A stretch of 64,000 nt of DNA. It comes from Kitasatospora sp. GAS204B. GTDB lineage: Bacteria; Actinomycetota; Actinomycetes; Streptomycetales; Streptomycetaceae. Of this stretch, positions 24,379 through 33,349 are shown one piece after another; the first letter of the stretch is position 1, and the number at the start of each line of letters is the position of its first letter. Made by a program: the position numbers and the translations under genes. The stretch covers positions 1 to 64,000 of the forward strand of contig NZ_JARZAG010000011.1 in assembly GCF_029892155.1 (NCBI RefSeq). Reading direction: 5' to 3'. The notes beneath the pieces are model-generated. The model made no database searches. It was not told the DNA's origin and saw only the letters and a program-made list of their open reading frames with translations.

Positions 24379-25305
24379 TCAGAAGACGGACCAGCCGGTG
24401 GCCGTGGTGAAAGCGTCGAGCGCGGTGACCGCGCCGACCGAGTTGCCGGCCCGGTCCAGCGCCGGTCCCCAGGCGCAGAGCGCGCCGCGCCCAGGGACGA
24501 TGGCGAGGATCCCGCCGCCGACCCCGCTCTTGCCCGGCAGCCCGACCCGGTAGGCGAAGTCGCCCGCCGCGTCGTAGGTGCCGCAGGTCAGCAGCACCGC
24601 GTTGATCCGCTTGGCGTCGCTGCGCGAGAGCAGCCGGCTGCCGTCGGCGCGCAGGCCGTGCCGGGCCAGGAAGAGGCCGGCCTGCGCGAGGTCGCGGCAG
24701 CTGGCGCTGATCGCGCAGTGCGCGTAGTAGTGCGTGAGGACCGCGTCGACCGGGTTCTCCAGGTTGCCGTAGCTGGCGATGAAGTGGGCGAGCGCGGCGT
24801 TGCGGTGGCCGTGGGTGGCCTCGGAGGCGGCCACCGCCGGGTCGGTGTCCAGCAGCGGGTTGCCCGACTCGGCGCGCAGGAACTCGCGCACCGCGCCGCC
24901 GGCGTCCCCGGTGAGGGTGAGCAGGTGGTCGGTGACCACCACGGCGCCCGCGTTGATGAACGGGTTGCGCGGGATGCCCTGCTCGGACTCCAGCTGGATC
25001 AGCGAGTTGAACGGCGTGCCGGACGGCTCGCGGCCCACCCGGTGCCAGATCCCCTCGCCGCCGGTGGCCAGCGTGAGGGCGAGGGTGAAGAGCTTGGAGA
25101 TGGACTGGATGGAGAACGGCGCCTCCCAGTCGCCCGCGCCGTACAGCTCGCCGTCGACGGTGGCCAGGGCCAGCCCGAAGGTGGCCGGATCGACCGCGCC
25201 GAGCGCGGGGATGTAGTCGGCCACCCGCCCGGTGGTCAGCACGGGCCGGGCGGCGTCCACGGCGCGCTGGAGTTCGAGCTGGTAGTCGATCCGGTCATAA
25301 AGCAT
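24379..25305 (-). CDS. glsA: Glutaminase A
   Basis: A 308-residue glutaminase of the serine beta-lactamase-like fold, converting glutamine to glutamate and ammonia. The catalytic S-x-x-K is S68/K71 in FSIQSISKLF. Other conserved blocks are NPFINAGAVV, the Tyr motif THYYAHCAISAS and the C-terminal KSGVGGGILAIVP. Full length, without an extra STAS domain. The ATG at 25305 has little ribosome binding site. The stop codon lies within the short palindrome 24368-24382. Divergent from the Fpg-like gene, with only 70 bases between starts. Confidence 0.95.
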   Translation of the reverse strand: MLYDRIDYQLELQRAVDAARPVLTTGRVADYIPALGAVDPATFGLALATVDGELYGAGDWEAPFSIQSISKLFTLALTLATGGEGIWHRVGREPSGTPFNSLIQLESEQGIPRNPFINAGAVVVTDHLLTLTGDAGGAVREFLRAESGNPLLDTDPAVAASEATHGHRNAALAHFIASYGNLENPVDAVLTHYYAHCAISASCRDLAQAGLFLARHGLRADGSRLLSRSDAKRINAVLLTCGTYDAAGDFAYRVGLPGKSGVGGGILAIVPGRGALCAWGPALDRAGNSVGAVTALDAFTTATGWSVF

Positions 25306-25362
25306 ATGAGCACTTTTTCACGACGCGGCGGCGTCGACCAGCGGCCCCCACCGCTGCGGCGG

Positions 25363-25368
25363 CAGACT
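25363..25368 (+). promoter_or_regulatory. Candidate leaderless -10 element for the Fpg-like gene
   Basis: CAGACT, 7 bases, then the ATG at 25376: the same hexamer and spacing as at 1329. Confidence 0.45.
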
Positions 25369-25375
25369 GGATGGT

Positions 25376-26254
25376 ATGCCGGAATTGCCCGAAGTCGAAG
25401 CGCTCAGCGCCTTCCTGGCGGAACAGCTGGTCGGCCGCGAGATCGACCGGGTGTACCCGGTCGCCGTCAACGTGCTCAAGACCTACGACCCACCGGTCAC
25501 CGCGCTGGAGGGCCGCACCGTGACGGCGGTCGGGCGGCGCGGCAAGTTCCTGGTGATCACCGCCGGCGGCGGCGCCGACGAACTCCACCTGGTGATCCAC
25601 CTGGCCCGGGCCGGCTGGCTGCGCTGGCAGCGGAAGATGTCCGCCGAGCCGCCGCACCCCGGCAAGGGACCGCTGGCCCTGCGCGTGCGCCTGGTGGACC
25701 CTCCCACCACGGGCTTCGACCTGACCGAGGCCGGCACCAAGAAGGGCCTGGCGGTCTCGGTGGTCGCCGATCCGGCCGAAGTCCCCGGCATCGCCCGCCT
25801 GGGCCCCGACCCGCTGGACCCCGCGTTCACGCTCGCCGCGCTGCGCGCGCTGCTGGCCGGTGAGCGCCGCCAGCTCAAGGGCGTGCTGCGGGACCAGAGC
25901 GTGCTGGCGGGCATCGGCAACGCCTATTCGGACGAGATCCTGCACGTCGCGAAGATGTCGCCCTTCAAGCTGGCGGCCAAGCTCACCGAGCCGGAGACCG
26001 AGATCCTCCACCGGGCGATCGGCGACACCCTGCGCGATGCCGTCGAGCGCTCGCGCGGGCTGGCCGCCGGGGAGCTGAAGGCGGAGAAGAAGATCGGCCT
26101 ACGGGTGCACGGCCGGGCCGGTCAGCCCTGCCCGGTCTGCGGGGACACCATCCGCGAGGTCTCGTTCGCCGACTCGGCGCTGCAGTACTGCCCGACCTGC
26201 CAGACCGGCGGCAAGCCGCTGGCCGACCGGCGGCTCTCCCGGCTGCTCAAGTGA
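25376..26254 (+). CDS. Fpg/Nei family DNA glycosylase
   Basis: A 292-residue base-excision repair enzyme. The mature N-terminal proline and E3 of MPELPEVEAL are the nucleophile and acid of the family. The helix-two-turns-helix includes LKGVLRDQSVLAGIGNAYSDEIL, and the C-terminal zinc finger is CPVC followed 16 residues later by CPTC. The finger tip reads ADSALQYCPTCQTGG rather than the usual GRGTYYC, so this is a divergent paralogue related to Fpg, not necessarily the main 8-oxoguanine enzyme. Probable leaderless transcript. Confidence 0.9.
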   Translation: MPELPEVEALSAFLAEQLVGREIDRVYPVAVNVLKTYDPPVTALEGRTVTAVGRRGKFLVITAGGGADELHLVIHLARAGWLRWQRKMSAEPPHPGKGPLALRVRLVDPPTTGFDLTEAGTKKGLAVSVVADPAEVPGIARLGPDPLDPAFTLAALRALLAGERRQLKGVLRDQSVLAGIGNAYSDEILHVAKMSPFKLAAKLTEPETEILHRAIGDTLRDAVERSRGLAAGELKAEKKIGLRVHGRAGQPCPVCGDTIREVSFADSALQYCPTCQTGGKPLADRRLSRLLK

Positions 26255-26347
26255 CGGCGAGGGTATGGCGGTGACGCTGCGGGGTATGGCAGCCTCGCTT
26301 CCCGGTTCCCACCCTCACCCGTCCCGTCGCCCGTCCTGGAGCTGCCG

Positions 26348-27967
26348 ATGCTCAGCCACGCCCACGGTGCCACCGACCGCCCCCTGCTGACCGAGACGAT
26401 CGGTGCCGCCCTGGCCCGCACGGTGGCCGCCTTCGGCGAGCGCGAGGCGCTGGTCGACGTCCCCAGCGGCCGGCGCTGGACCTACCGTCAACTCGCCGCC
26501 GAGGTGGACGCGGTGGCGCACGGGCTGCTCGCGCTCGGCGTGCGGACCGGCGACCGGGTCGGCATCTGGTCGCCGAACTGCGCCGAGTGGGTGCTGGTGC
26601 AGTACGCGACCGCCCGGATCGGCGCGATCCTGGTGAACATCAACCCGGCCTACCGCACCCACGAACTCGAGTACGTGCTGCGCCAGTCCGGGATCGGCGT
26701 GGTGGTGGCGATGCCCGCCTACAAGACCTCCGAGTACGCGGCGATGCTGGCGGCGGCCCGGCCGAACTGCCCGGAGCTGCGCGAGGTGGTGCTGATCGGC
26801 GAGGACTCCTGGGACGGGCTGCTCGGCGCCGGGCGGGCGGGCGACCCGGCGGCGCTGGCGGCCGTCGCGGCCGAGCTCGGGGCCGACGATCCGATCAACA
26901 TCCAGTACACCTCGGGCACCACCGGCTTCCCCAAGGGCGCCACCCTGTCGCACCGCAACATCCTCAACAACGGGTACTTCGTCGGCGAGTTGTGCGAGTA
27001 CACCGAGCAGGACCGGATCTGCGTCCCGGTGCCGTTCTACCACTGCTTCGGCATGGTGATGGGCAACCTGGCGGCCGTCTCGCACGGCGCCTGCGTGGTC
27101 ATCCCGGCCCCGACCTTCGACCCCGCCGCCACCCTGGCCGCCGTCGCCGCCGAGCGCTGCACCTCGCTCTACGGCGTGCCGACCATGTTCATCGCCGAAC
27201 TCGACGACCCCGGCTTCGCCGACCACGACCTGAGCTCGCTGCGCACCGGCATCATGGCCGGCTCGCCCTGCCCGGCCGAAGTGATGCGGCAGGTCATCGA
27301 GCGGATGCACATGCGCGACGTGTCGATCTGCTACGGCATGACCGAGACCTCCCCGGTCTCCACCCAGACCCGCCGCGAGGACGGCTTCGAGCAGCGGATC
27401 GCCACCGTCGGCCGGGTCGGGCCGCAGTTGGAGGTCAAGGTGATCGACCCGGCCACCGGCGCGACCCTGGAGCGCGGCACGCCCGGCGAACTGTGCACCC
27501 GGGGCTACTCGGTGATGATCGGCTACTGGGAGCAGCCCGAGCGCACCGCCGAGGTGCTGGACGCCGAGGGCTGGATGCACACCGGCGACCTCGCGGTGAT
27601 GGACCGGGACGGGTACCTGGCGATCACCGGGCGGATCAAGGACCTGGTGATCCGGGGCGGCGAGAACATCTACCCCCGGGAGATCGAGGAGTTCCTGCTC
27701 ACCCACCCCGACATCCTGGACGTCCAGGTGGTCGGGGTGCCGGACGAGAAGTACGGCGAGGAGCTGATGGCCTGGATCCGGCTGCGGACCGGTGCCCCCG
27801 GGCTGACCGCCGAGATGCTGCGGGCGTACTGCACGGGGCGCCTGGCGCACTACAAGATCCCGCGGTACGTGCACCTGGCGGACGCCTTCCCGATGACCGT
27901 GACCGGCAAGGTGCGCAAGGTGGAGATGCGCGAGGAGGCGGTGCGGCTGCTCGCCCAACAGGGCTGA
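26348..27967 (+). CDS. Acyl-CoA synthetase (AMP-forming), FadD-like
   Basis: A 539-residue ANL-superfamily ligase. The P-loop-like A3 motif is YTSGTTGFPKG, A5 is YGMTETSPV, A7 is YLAITGRIKDLVIRGGENIY, and the catalytic lysine is in TVTGKVRKVEM at the C-terminus. Sequence features match medium/long-chain fatty-acid:CoA ligases (PFYHCFGMVMG). It activates a carboxylic acid with ATP and couples it to CoA. It stands alone, convergent with the EF-G-like gene; its stop codon and that of the neighbour both lie in one 15-base palindrome. Confidence 0.93.
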   Translation: MLSHAHGATDRPLLTETIGAALARTVAAFGEREALVDVPSGRRWTYRQLAAEVDAVAHGLLALGVRTGDRVGIWSPNCAEWVLVQYATARIGAILVNINPAYRTHELEYVLRQSGIGVVVAMPAYKTSEYAAMLAAARPNCPELREVVLIGEDSWDGLLGAGRAGDPAALAAVAAELGADDPINIQYTSGTTGFPKGATLSHRNILNNGYFVGELCEYTEQDRICVPVPFYHCFGMVMGNLAAVSHGACVVIPAPTFDPAATLAAVAAERCTSLYGVPTMFIAELDDPGFADHDLSSLRTGIMAGSPCPAEVMRQVIERMHMRDVSICYGMTETSPVSTQTRREDGFEQRIATVGRVGPQLEVKVIDPATGATLERGTPGELCTRGYSVMIGYWEQPERTAEVLDAEGWMHTGDLAVMDRDGYLAITGRIKDLVIRGGENIYPREIEEFLLTHPDILDVQVVGVPDEKYGEELMAWIRLRTGAPGLTAEMLRAYCTGRLAHYKIPRYVHLADAFPMTVTGKVRKVEMREEAVRLLAQQG

Positions 27968-27978
27968 CGGTCCGTCAG
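27964..27978. repeat. 15-base palindrome holding two convergent stop codons
   Basis: CTGACGGTCCGTCAG. The TGA at 27965-27967 ends the acyl-CoA synthetase and the TCA at 27975-27977 is the stop of the EF-G-like gene read on the minus strand. Identical copies occur at 34857 and 56524; the 13-base core also occurs at 46843 and 32608. Confidence 0.85.
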
Positions 27979-30116
27979 TCCCGCGCCTTGGCGACCCGGT
28001 CCGCGAGCGCGGCGGGCATCGGGTCGTAGCGCAGCGGGCTGCGGGTGAACGAGCCGGTGCCGTGCGAGAGCGAGCGCAGGTCGACCGCGTAGCGGGTCAG
28101 CTCCAGTTCGGGCACCTCGGCCCGCAGCAGGCTCTGCCCGGGCCCGGCCGGCTCGGTGCCCAGCACGCGTGCCCGGCGCACCGACAGGTCGCTGAGCACC
28201 GCGCCCTGGTACTCGTCCGGTACCAGCACGCCGACCACGGCCACCGGCTCCAGCAGGCGCACGGTGGTCCGGGTCGCCGCGTCGCGCAGCGCCAGCGCGC
28301 CCGCCGACTGGAAGGCGGCGTCCGAGGAGTCCACCGAGTGCGCCTTGCCGTCCACCAGCGTGACCCGGACGTCCACCAGCGGGTAGCCCTCGCCCACGCC
28401 GTTCGCCAGCTGGGCCCGGACACCCTTCTCCACCGAGGGGATGAAGTTGCGGGGCACCGCGCCGCCGACCACCTTGTCGACGAACTCGAAGCCGCTGCCG
28501 CTGGGCAGCGGCTCGACCAGCAGCTCGCAGATCGCGTACTGGCCGTGCCCGCCGGACTGCTTGACCAGCCGGCCGTGCCCGGTGGCGGACCCGCCGAAGG
28601 TCTCGCGCAGCGCCACCTGGTACTCGACCTGCTCGACCTGCACGCCGAACTGCGCGCTCAGCAGGTGCAGCAGCACCCCGGCATGTGCCTCGCCGGTGCA
28701 CCAGAGGACCAGCTGGCGGGTGTCGGGGTTCTGCTCGACCCGGACGGTCGGATCCTGCGCGGCCAGCCGGGACAGGCCCTGGGCCAGCTTGTCCTCGTCA
28801 CTGCGGCTGTGGGCCGCGATCGCGATCGGCAGCAGCGGTTCCGGCAGCTCCCACCGGGTGAGCGTGGCCGGGGCGGCCGGGTCCGAGAGGGTGTCGCCGA
28901 CCCTGGCGCCGGTCAGCTTGCCGACGCAGACCAGGTCGCCCGCCACCGCGTGCGGGACCGGGCGCTGCTGCTTGCCGAACGGGCTGGTCAGGCCCGCGAT
29001 CCGCTCGTCGGCGGCCTGGTGGGCGGCCCCGGCGCGCTGCTCGGCGGCGTCCGGGCCCGCCACGTGCAGCGGGCTGTCCGGGTGCAGGGTGCCGGAGAAG
29101 ACCCGCACCAGGCTCAGCCGGCCGACATACGGGTCGCCGGTGTTCTGGATCACCTGGGCGACCAGCGGGCCGCGCGGGTCGCCCGGCAGCTCGCTCCCGT
29201 CGGTGAACTCGGGCAGCGGCCGGTCGCTCGGGGCGGGGTAGGCGGAGACGATCAGGTCGAGCAGGTCGACCGCGCCGGTGCCGTCCTCGGTGATCGGCAG
29301 CACCGGGTGGATCGCGTCGTGCAGCACCGCGCCGCGCAGCCCCCGGGTGAGCGCGTCCTCGTCCAGCGTCTCGCCGCCGAGGTAGCGCTCGAGCAGCTCG
29401 TCGTCCTCACCCGCGATCGCCTCCACCAGCCGCTCCCGGGCCGGACCGGTCGCCGGCGCCGACTCCGCCCGGCCCTGGGTCTGCGCCTGGCCGTGAGTCC
29501 GGCCCTGACCGTGGAACTCGCCGGAGAGCAGCTCCACCGTGCCGCGCACCTGCCCTTCGCTGCGCACCGGCAGGTCCAGTGGCTGCACCGAGTCCGGGTG
29601 CCCGGCGCCGAAGGCCTCCTGACAGCTCTTCAGTACCTCGTCGAAGTCCGCCCGCGCCGCATCCATATGGGTGACCGCGATGGCCCGGGGCAGGCCGAGC
29701 ACCGCGCACTCCTGCCAGAGCGCCCGCACCGGACCGCCGATCGGGTCGGTCGCCGAGATCACGAAGACCGCCGCGTCGGCGGCCCGCAGCGCGGCCCGCA
29801 GCTCGCCGGCGAAGTCGGCGTGGCCCGGCGGGTCGAGCAGGTTGATCTTGACGTCCCGCCAGCCGACCGGCACCAGGGCGAGCCGGACCGAGCGCTGCTG
29901 CTGGTGCTCGATCTCCTCGTGGTCGGAGACGGTGGTGCCCTCGCTCACCCGCCCGGCCCGGGGCAGCTCCCCGGCGGCCAGCGCCAGCGACTCGGTGAGC
30001 GTGGTCTTGCCGGCCCCGCTGACGCCGACCAGGACCACGTTGCGCACCTGCTCGGGCCGATCGACGGCGGTGACCTGTCCGGCCGCGCCGGCCCGGGATG
30101 ATGCTCGCTCGGACAT
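27975..30116 (-). CDS. Elongation factor G-like GTPase
   Basis: A 713-residue protein with the five-domain layout of EF-G. The G1 loop is VGVSGAGKTTL (EF-G proper has AHIDAGKTT), G3 is DPPGHADF (DTPGHVDF) and G4 is THMD in place of NKMD, so the GTPase site is altered. A low-complexity insert (GQGRTHGQAQTQG) lies within or after the G domain. Domain IV/V features (VPRNFIPSVEKGVRAQLANG, FQSAGALALRDA) are kept. Proteins of this kind are second EF-G-like factors of uncertain role in actinobacteria. The ATG at 30116 has GAGGAG upstream. Confidence 0.88.
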   Translation of the reverse strand: MSERASSRAGAAGQVTAVDRPEQVRNVVLVGVSGAGKTTLTESLALAAGELPRAGRVSEGTTVSDHEEIEHQQQRSVRLALVPVGWRDVKINLLDPPGHADFAGELRAALRAADAAVFVISATDPIGGPVRALWQECAVLGLPRAIAVTHMDAARADFDEVLKSCQEAFGAGHPDSVQPLDLPVRSEGQVRGTVELLSGEFHGQGRTHGQAQTQGRAESAPATGPARERLVEAIAGEDDELLERYLGGETLDEDALTRGLRGAVLHDAIHPVLPITEDGTGAVDLLDLIVSAYPAPSDRPLPEFTDGSELPGDPRGPLVAQVIQNTGDPYVGRLSLVRVFSGTLHPDSPLHVAGPDAAEQRAGAAHQAADERIAGLTSPFGKQQRPVPHAVAGDLVCVGKLTGARVGDTLSDPAAPATLTRWELPEPLLPIAIAAHSRSDEDKLAQGLSRLAAQDPTVRVEQNPDTRQLVLWCTGEAHAGVLLHLLSAQFGVQVEQVEYQVALRETFGGSATGHGRLVKQSGGHGQYAICELLVEPLPSGSGFEFVDKVVGGAVPRNFIPSVEKGVRAQLANGVGEGYPLVDVRVTLVDGKAHSVDSSDAAFQSAGALALRDAATRTTVRLLEPVAVVGVLVPDEYQGAVLSDLSVRRARVLGTEPAGPGQSLLRAEVPELELTRYAVDLRSLSHGTGSFTRSPLRYDPMPAALADRVAKARD

Positions 30117-30255
30117 GCCGGTGCTCCTCGGACGCACGGGAAAGCTGGTCCTTCGAGCTTTCCACCGGGTCAGGCCGGGGTCCACCGGGGCACGGCCCAA
30201 GGGCCTAACGGGAGGCGGCGGCCGCCGCGGCGTTCTCGGGGCTTGCCGTGCGGGT

Positions 30256-31671
30256 TCAGTGCCGGCCGGCGATCCGGTCGGCGACTCGTGCGATCGGCGA
30301 GGTGGTGGGCCGGCCGTCGCGTTCCTGGCGATCCGCGGCGTGGAAGGCGGTGTACATGCTGTGCACGCCGAGCCAGCGCAGCGGCTCCGGCTCCCAGCGG
30401 CGGACCGTGTGGCCGACCCAGGGCAGCGTGGTCAACTCGCTCTCGCCGGCCGCCGAGGTCTCCCGCAGGACCAGGTCGCGCAGGGTCCGGGCGGCGAGGT
30501 TCGCGGTGGTGACCCCGCTGCCCACGTAGCCGCCGGCCCAGCCCAGGCCGGTGCGCGGGTCCAGCTCGACGGTGCAGCACCAGTCGCGTGGGACGCCGAG
30601 GACCCCGGACCAGGCGTGGGCGACGCGCGTGTCGGCGGCGGCCGGGAAGAAGGCGGTCAGGATCGCCCGTAGCTCGTCGACGGTCCGCTGGGCGGTGGCC
30701 CCGTCGTGGTCGATGCGCGAGCCGAAGCGGTAGGGCACGCCGCGTCCGCCGAGTGCGATCCGGTCGTCGGCGGTGCGTTGGGCGTACATGTAGGCGTGCG
30801 CCAGGTCGCCCAGGGTCTCCCGGCGCTGCCAGCCGACCTGCTCCCAGAACGACGCCGGCAGCGGATCGGTGACGATCATGGAGGAGTTCATCGGCAGCCA
30901 GGTCCGCCGCTGGCCGCGCAGGGCCGCGGTGAATCCCTCGGTGGCCCGGAGCACGAACCGGGCGGAGACCGTCCCGCGCGCGGTGACGGCCTGGGCCTGC
31001 CGCTCGGCGCCGGCGGGCCGGATCTCGGTGACCGTGGTGCCCTCGTACACCTCGACGCCGAGGCCCAGTACCGTGGCGGCCAGGCCTCTGACCAGGCGGG
31101 CCGGCTGGATCCGGGCGCCATGCGGACTCCAGCTCGCGCCCAGCGTGCCGGCCACGGCGAGCCGTTCGGCGGCCTCGGTGGCCGAGAGCAGCAACTGGTC
31201 CTGCTGGCCGAAGGCGTGCTCCTCGGCGACGAACGCCTGCAGACGGGCCAGTTGTGGCCGGCTGCGGGCCACCTCCAGCACCCCGCCCTTGACGATGTCG
31301 GCCTCGATGCCCTCGGCGTCGGCGGCCCTGATCACCTCGTCCACCGAGGCGTTCATGGCCTGTTGCATGCGGATCGCGGCGTCCTTGCCGTGGCTGCGGG
31401 CGAAGGCCGCGCGGCCGGCGAACCCGCCGTAGAGCCAGCCGCCGTTGCGGCCGGAGGCGCCGTAACCGCAGAACCGCTGCTCCAGCACCGCCACCCGCAG
31501 GCTCGGATCGGCCTTCTTCAGGTAGTAGGCCGTCCACAGGCCGGTGTAGCCGCCGCCCACCACGCACACGTCCACCTCGGTGGAACCGTCGAGTGGCCGG
31601 CGGGGCTCTGGCGCGCCCAGCGAGGCGTACCAGAAGGAGACGCCGCCGTTGGTGGTGGTGACTGTGCCCAC
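30256..31671 (-). CDS. FAD-dependent amine oxidase (DAO family, gamma-glutamylputrescine oxidase-like)
   Basis: A 471-residue flavoprotein. The dinucleotide-binding motif is VDVCVVGGGYTGLWTAYYL, followed by VAVLEQRFCGYGASGRNGGW, a signature of the PuuB/DAO group that oxidises primary or secondary amines or amino acids. The GTG at 31671 gives the usual family length; an ATG at 31758 would add 29 unrelated residues. A divergent XRE-cupin regulator and a repeated TTCA/TGAA operator in between resemble polyamine-degradation control (PuuR type). The substrate is probably an amine. Confidence 0.86.
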   Translation of the reverse strand: MGTVTTTNGGVSFWYASLGAPEPRRPLDGSTEVDVCVVGGGYTGLWTAYYLKKADPSLRVAVLEQRFCGYGASGRNGGWLYGGFAGRAAFARSHGKDAAIRMQQAMNASVDEVIRAADAEGIEADIVKGGVLEVARSRPQLARLQAFVAEEHAFGQQDQLLLSATEAAERLAVAGTLGASWSPHGARIQPARLVRGLAATVLGLGVEVYEGTTVTEIRPAGAERQAQAVTARGTVSARFVLRATEGFTAALRGQRRTWLPMNSSMIVTDPLPASFWEQVGWQRRETLGDLAHAYMYAQRTADDRIALGGRGVPYRFGSRIDHDGATAQRTVDELRAILTAFFPAAADTRVAHAWSGVLGVPRDWCCTVELDPRTGLGWAGGYVGSGVTTANLAARTLRDLVLRETSAAGESELTTLPWVGHTVRRWEPEPLRWLGVHSMYTAFHAADRQERDGRPTTSPIARVADRIAGRH

Positions 31672-31718
31672 GGGAACCTGCTTCCGATCTGTTCCGGTCG
31701 ATGCTGGTGGGAGTCGAG

Positions 31719-31750
31719 GTTCAGCTGCATTGAACAAGAAGTTCAGTGAA
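31719..31750. promoter_or_regulatory. Operator-like alternating inverted repeats between oxidase and regulator
   Basis: GTTCA (31719), TGAAC (31731), GTTCA (31741) and TGAA (31747) form overlapping inverted repeats with 7-, 5- and 1-base centres. It lies between the divergent amine oxidase and XRE-cupin genes and suits cooperative binding of that regulator. Confidence 0.6.
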
Positions 31751-31805
31751 GCTAGCATCGGCGTTAAGTGGTGGCAAGGGCCGCAGAGATCGAGGGATGG
31801 TGGTC

Positions 31806-32402
31806 ATGACGCGATCGTCCGGGGGGAACGGCGAATCGCACGTCGGTGTCCGGGTACGGGACTACCGGCAGATGCGCCGGTTGACTCTGCGTGCGCTGGG
31901 CGAGGCGGCCGGGGTCAGTCCCAGCTTCCTGAGCCAGTTGGAGAACGGGCGCACCGAGGCGAGCGTCGGCTCGCTGCGTCGCATCGCCGTGGCACTCAAC
32001 ATCTCGGTCGCCGACCTGTTCGAGAGCGGCGAGCCGGCGCGGCACCAGGTCCTGCGGCGCGCGGACCGACCCGAGGTGGGCGTCCAGGCCGGCTCGCGCA
32101 AGTTCATGATCGCGCAGCCGCCGCTGCGTCATCTGGAGGTCTACAGCGCCGACTTCGAGCCCGGGGCCAGCACCGGCGACACCGCGTACTCCCACGGCGA
32201 CGCCCAGGAGATCCTGCTGGTCCTCAGCGGCGAGGTCAGCCTCGAACTCGACGGCGAGCAGCACGTCCTGACGACCGGGGACAGCATCGAGTACGCCACC
32301 TCGGTGCCGCACCGTCTGGTGAACACCGCGGCCACCGCCACCGAGGTGCTCTGGATCATCAGCCCGCCGACGCCCGCCGAAGTCCCGGTCGAGCGGTCCT
32401 GA
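31806..32402 (+). CDS. XRE family regulator with cupin domain
   Basis: A 198-residue two-domain regulator. The helix-turn-helix is near residues 13-70 (VRDYRQMRRLTLRALGEAAG, SPSFLSQLENGRTEASVGSL) and a cupin_2 ligand-binding domain lies near residues 105-185 (YSHGDAQEILLVLSGEVSLE, VPHRLVNTA). This is the PuuR/SutR layout, which senses amines or metabolites. The ATG at 31806 is preferred for its GAGGG nine bases upstream; 31797 is an alternative three codons earlier. Divergent from the amine oxidase, which it probably represses. Confidence 0.88.
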   Translation: MTRSSGGNGESHVGVRVRDYRQMRRLTLRALGEAAGVSPSFLSQLENGRTEASVGSLRRIAVALNISVADLFESGEPARHQVLRRADRPEVGVQAGSRKFMIAQPPLRHLEVYSADFEPGASTGDTAYSHGDAQEILLVLSGEVSLELDGEQHVLTTGDSIEYATSVPHRLVNTAATATEVLWIISPPTPAEVPVERS

Positions 32403-32435
32403 CTGGTCGACCGGGAGTCGTCCGTCGGGGGGGCG

Positions 32436-33287
32436 TCAAAGCTGGTCGCTCATCAGGGAGTTGGCCTCGGACATCGGCATCGCGTCGGCGAACGAGGCGA
32501 AGCCGCCGGTGTTCAGGATCTCGGCGGCGGAGCGTTGGGCGGCGGCCAGGGCGACCCGGGCGAAGGCCGAGCCGACACTGATCCGGCGGGCACCCAGCTC
32601 GGCGAGCTGACGGACCGTCAACTTGGCGAGCGGGCCGGCGGCGAGCACGTTGACCGGCTTGTCGACGGCGGCGCAGACGGTGCGGACGGCCTCGGCGTCC
32701 GGCAGACCGGGCGCGAACAGGACGTCGGCGCCGGCGGCTTCGAAGGCCCGCAGGCGGCGTACGGTGTCGTCCAGGTCCGGCCGGCCGTGCAGGAAGTTCT
32801 CGGCGCGGGCGGTGACCGTGAACGGGAAGTCGAGTTCGCGGGCCGCCGCCACGGCGGCCCGGATCCGCTCCACGGCCTGCTCGAACGGGTGGATGGGAGT
32901 GGCGGGGTCGCCGGTGGCGTCCTCGATCGAACCGCCGACCAGTCCGGTCGCGGCGGCCAGCCGGATCGTCTCGGCCACCGCGTCCGGGCTCGCGCCGAAG
33001 CCGTTCTCCAGGTCGGCGGAGACCGGCAGGTCGGTGGCGGTGACGATGGCGCGGGCGTTGGCCAGCGCCTCCTCGCGGGTGACCAGGTTCGCGCCGTCGG
33101 TGCGGCCGAGCGCGAAGGCCAGCCCCGCGCTGGTGGTGGCCACCGCGGTGAAGCCCAGGGCGCTCAGCAGGCGCGCGGTGCCCTGGTCCCAGGCGTTGGC
33201 GACGACGAAGGCGCCGGGGCCGGCGTGCAGGTCGCGGAAGGCGTGCGCGCGGCGGCGCTGGTCGTCAGGGGTGATGGGAAGCTGCAC
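32436..33287 (-). CDS. Isocitrate lyase/PEP mutase superfamily protein
   Basis: A 283-residue TIM-barrel protein. Family marks are VVANAWDQGTARLL, VATTSAGLAFALGR, the Mg-binding SADLENGFG and GLVGGSIEDATGD. The KKCGH-type catalytic loop of isocitrate and methylisocitrate lyases is absent, so it belongs to the mutase/oxaloacetate-hydrolase-like branch, which acts on small 2-oxo acids; the reaction is not predictable. Upstream lies a palindrome (33316-33330), a 13/15 match to the 27964 repeat. Within the gene, the core of that palindrome (32608-32620) encodes LTVRQL. Confidence 0.85.
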   Translation of the reverse strand: MQLPITPDDQRRRAHAFRDLHAGPGAFVVANAWDQGTARLLSALGFTAVATTSAGLAFALGRTDGANLVTREEALANARAIVTATDLPVSADLENGFGASPDAVAETIRLAAATGLVGGSIEDATGDPATPIHPFEQAVERIRAAVAAARELDFPFTVTARAENFLHGRPDLDDTVRRLRAFEAAGADVLFAPGLPDAEAVRTVCAAVDKPVNVLAAGPLAKLTVRQLAELGARRISVGSAFARVALAAAQRSAAEILNTGGFASFADAMPMSEANSLMSDQL

Positions 33288-33349
33288 GGGGAGTCCTCTG
33301 CTGATGAGTAGTCAGCTGACGGTATGTCAGAAGAGCGCTGTGCCGACGG

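Noticed and set aside
26315..27958. Large minus-strand frame opposite the acyl-CoA synthetase
   Set aside because: Antisense shadow of a gene with all ANL motifs; its translation is His/Gly/Val-rich and unlike any protein family.
28062..30101. Large plus-strand frame opposite the EF-G-like gene
   Set aside because: Antisense shadow; the minus strand carries recognisable EF-G domains and a good ribosome binding site.
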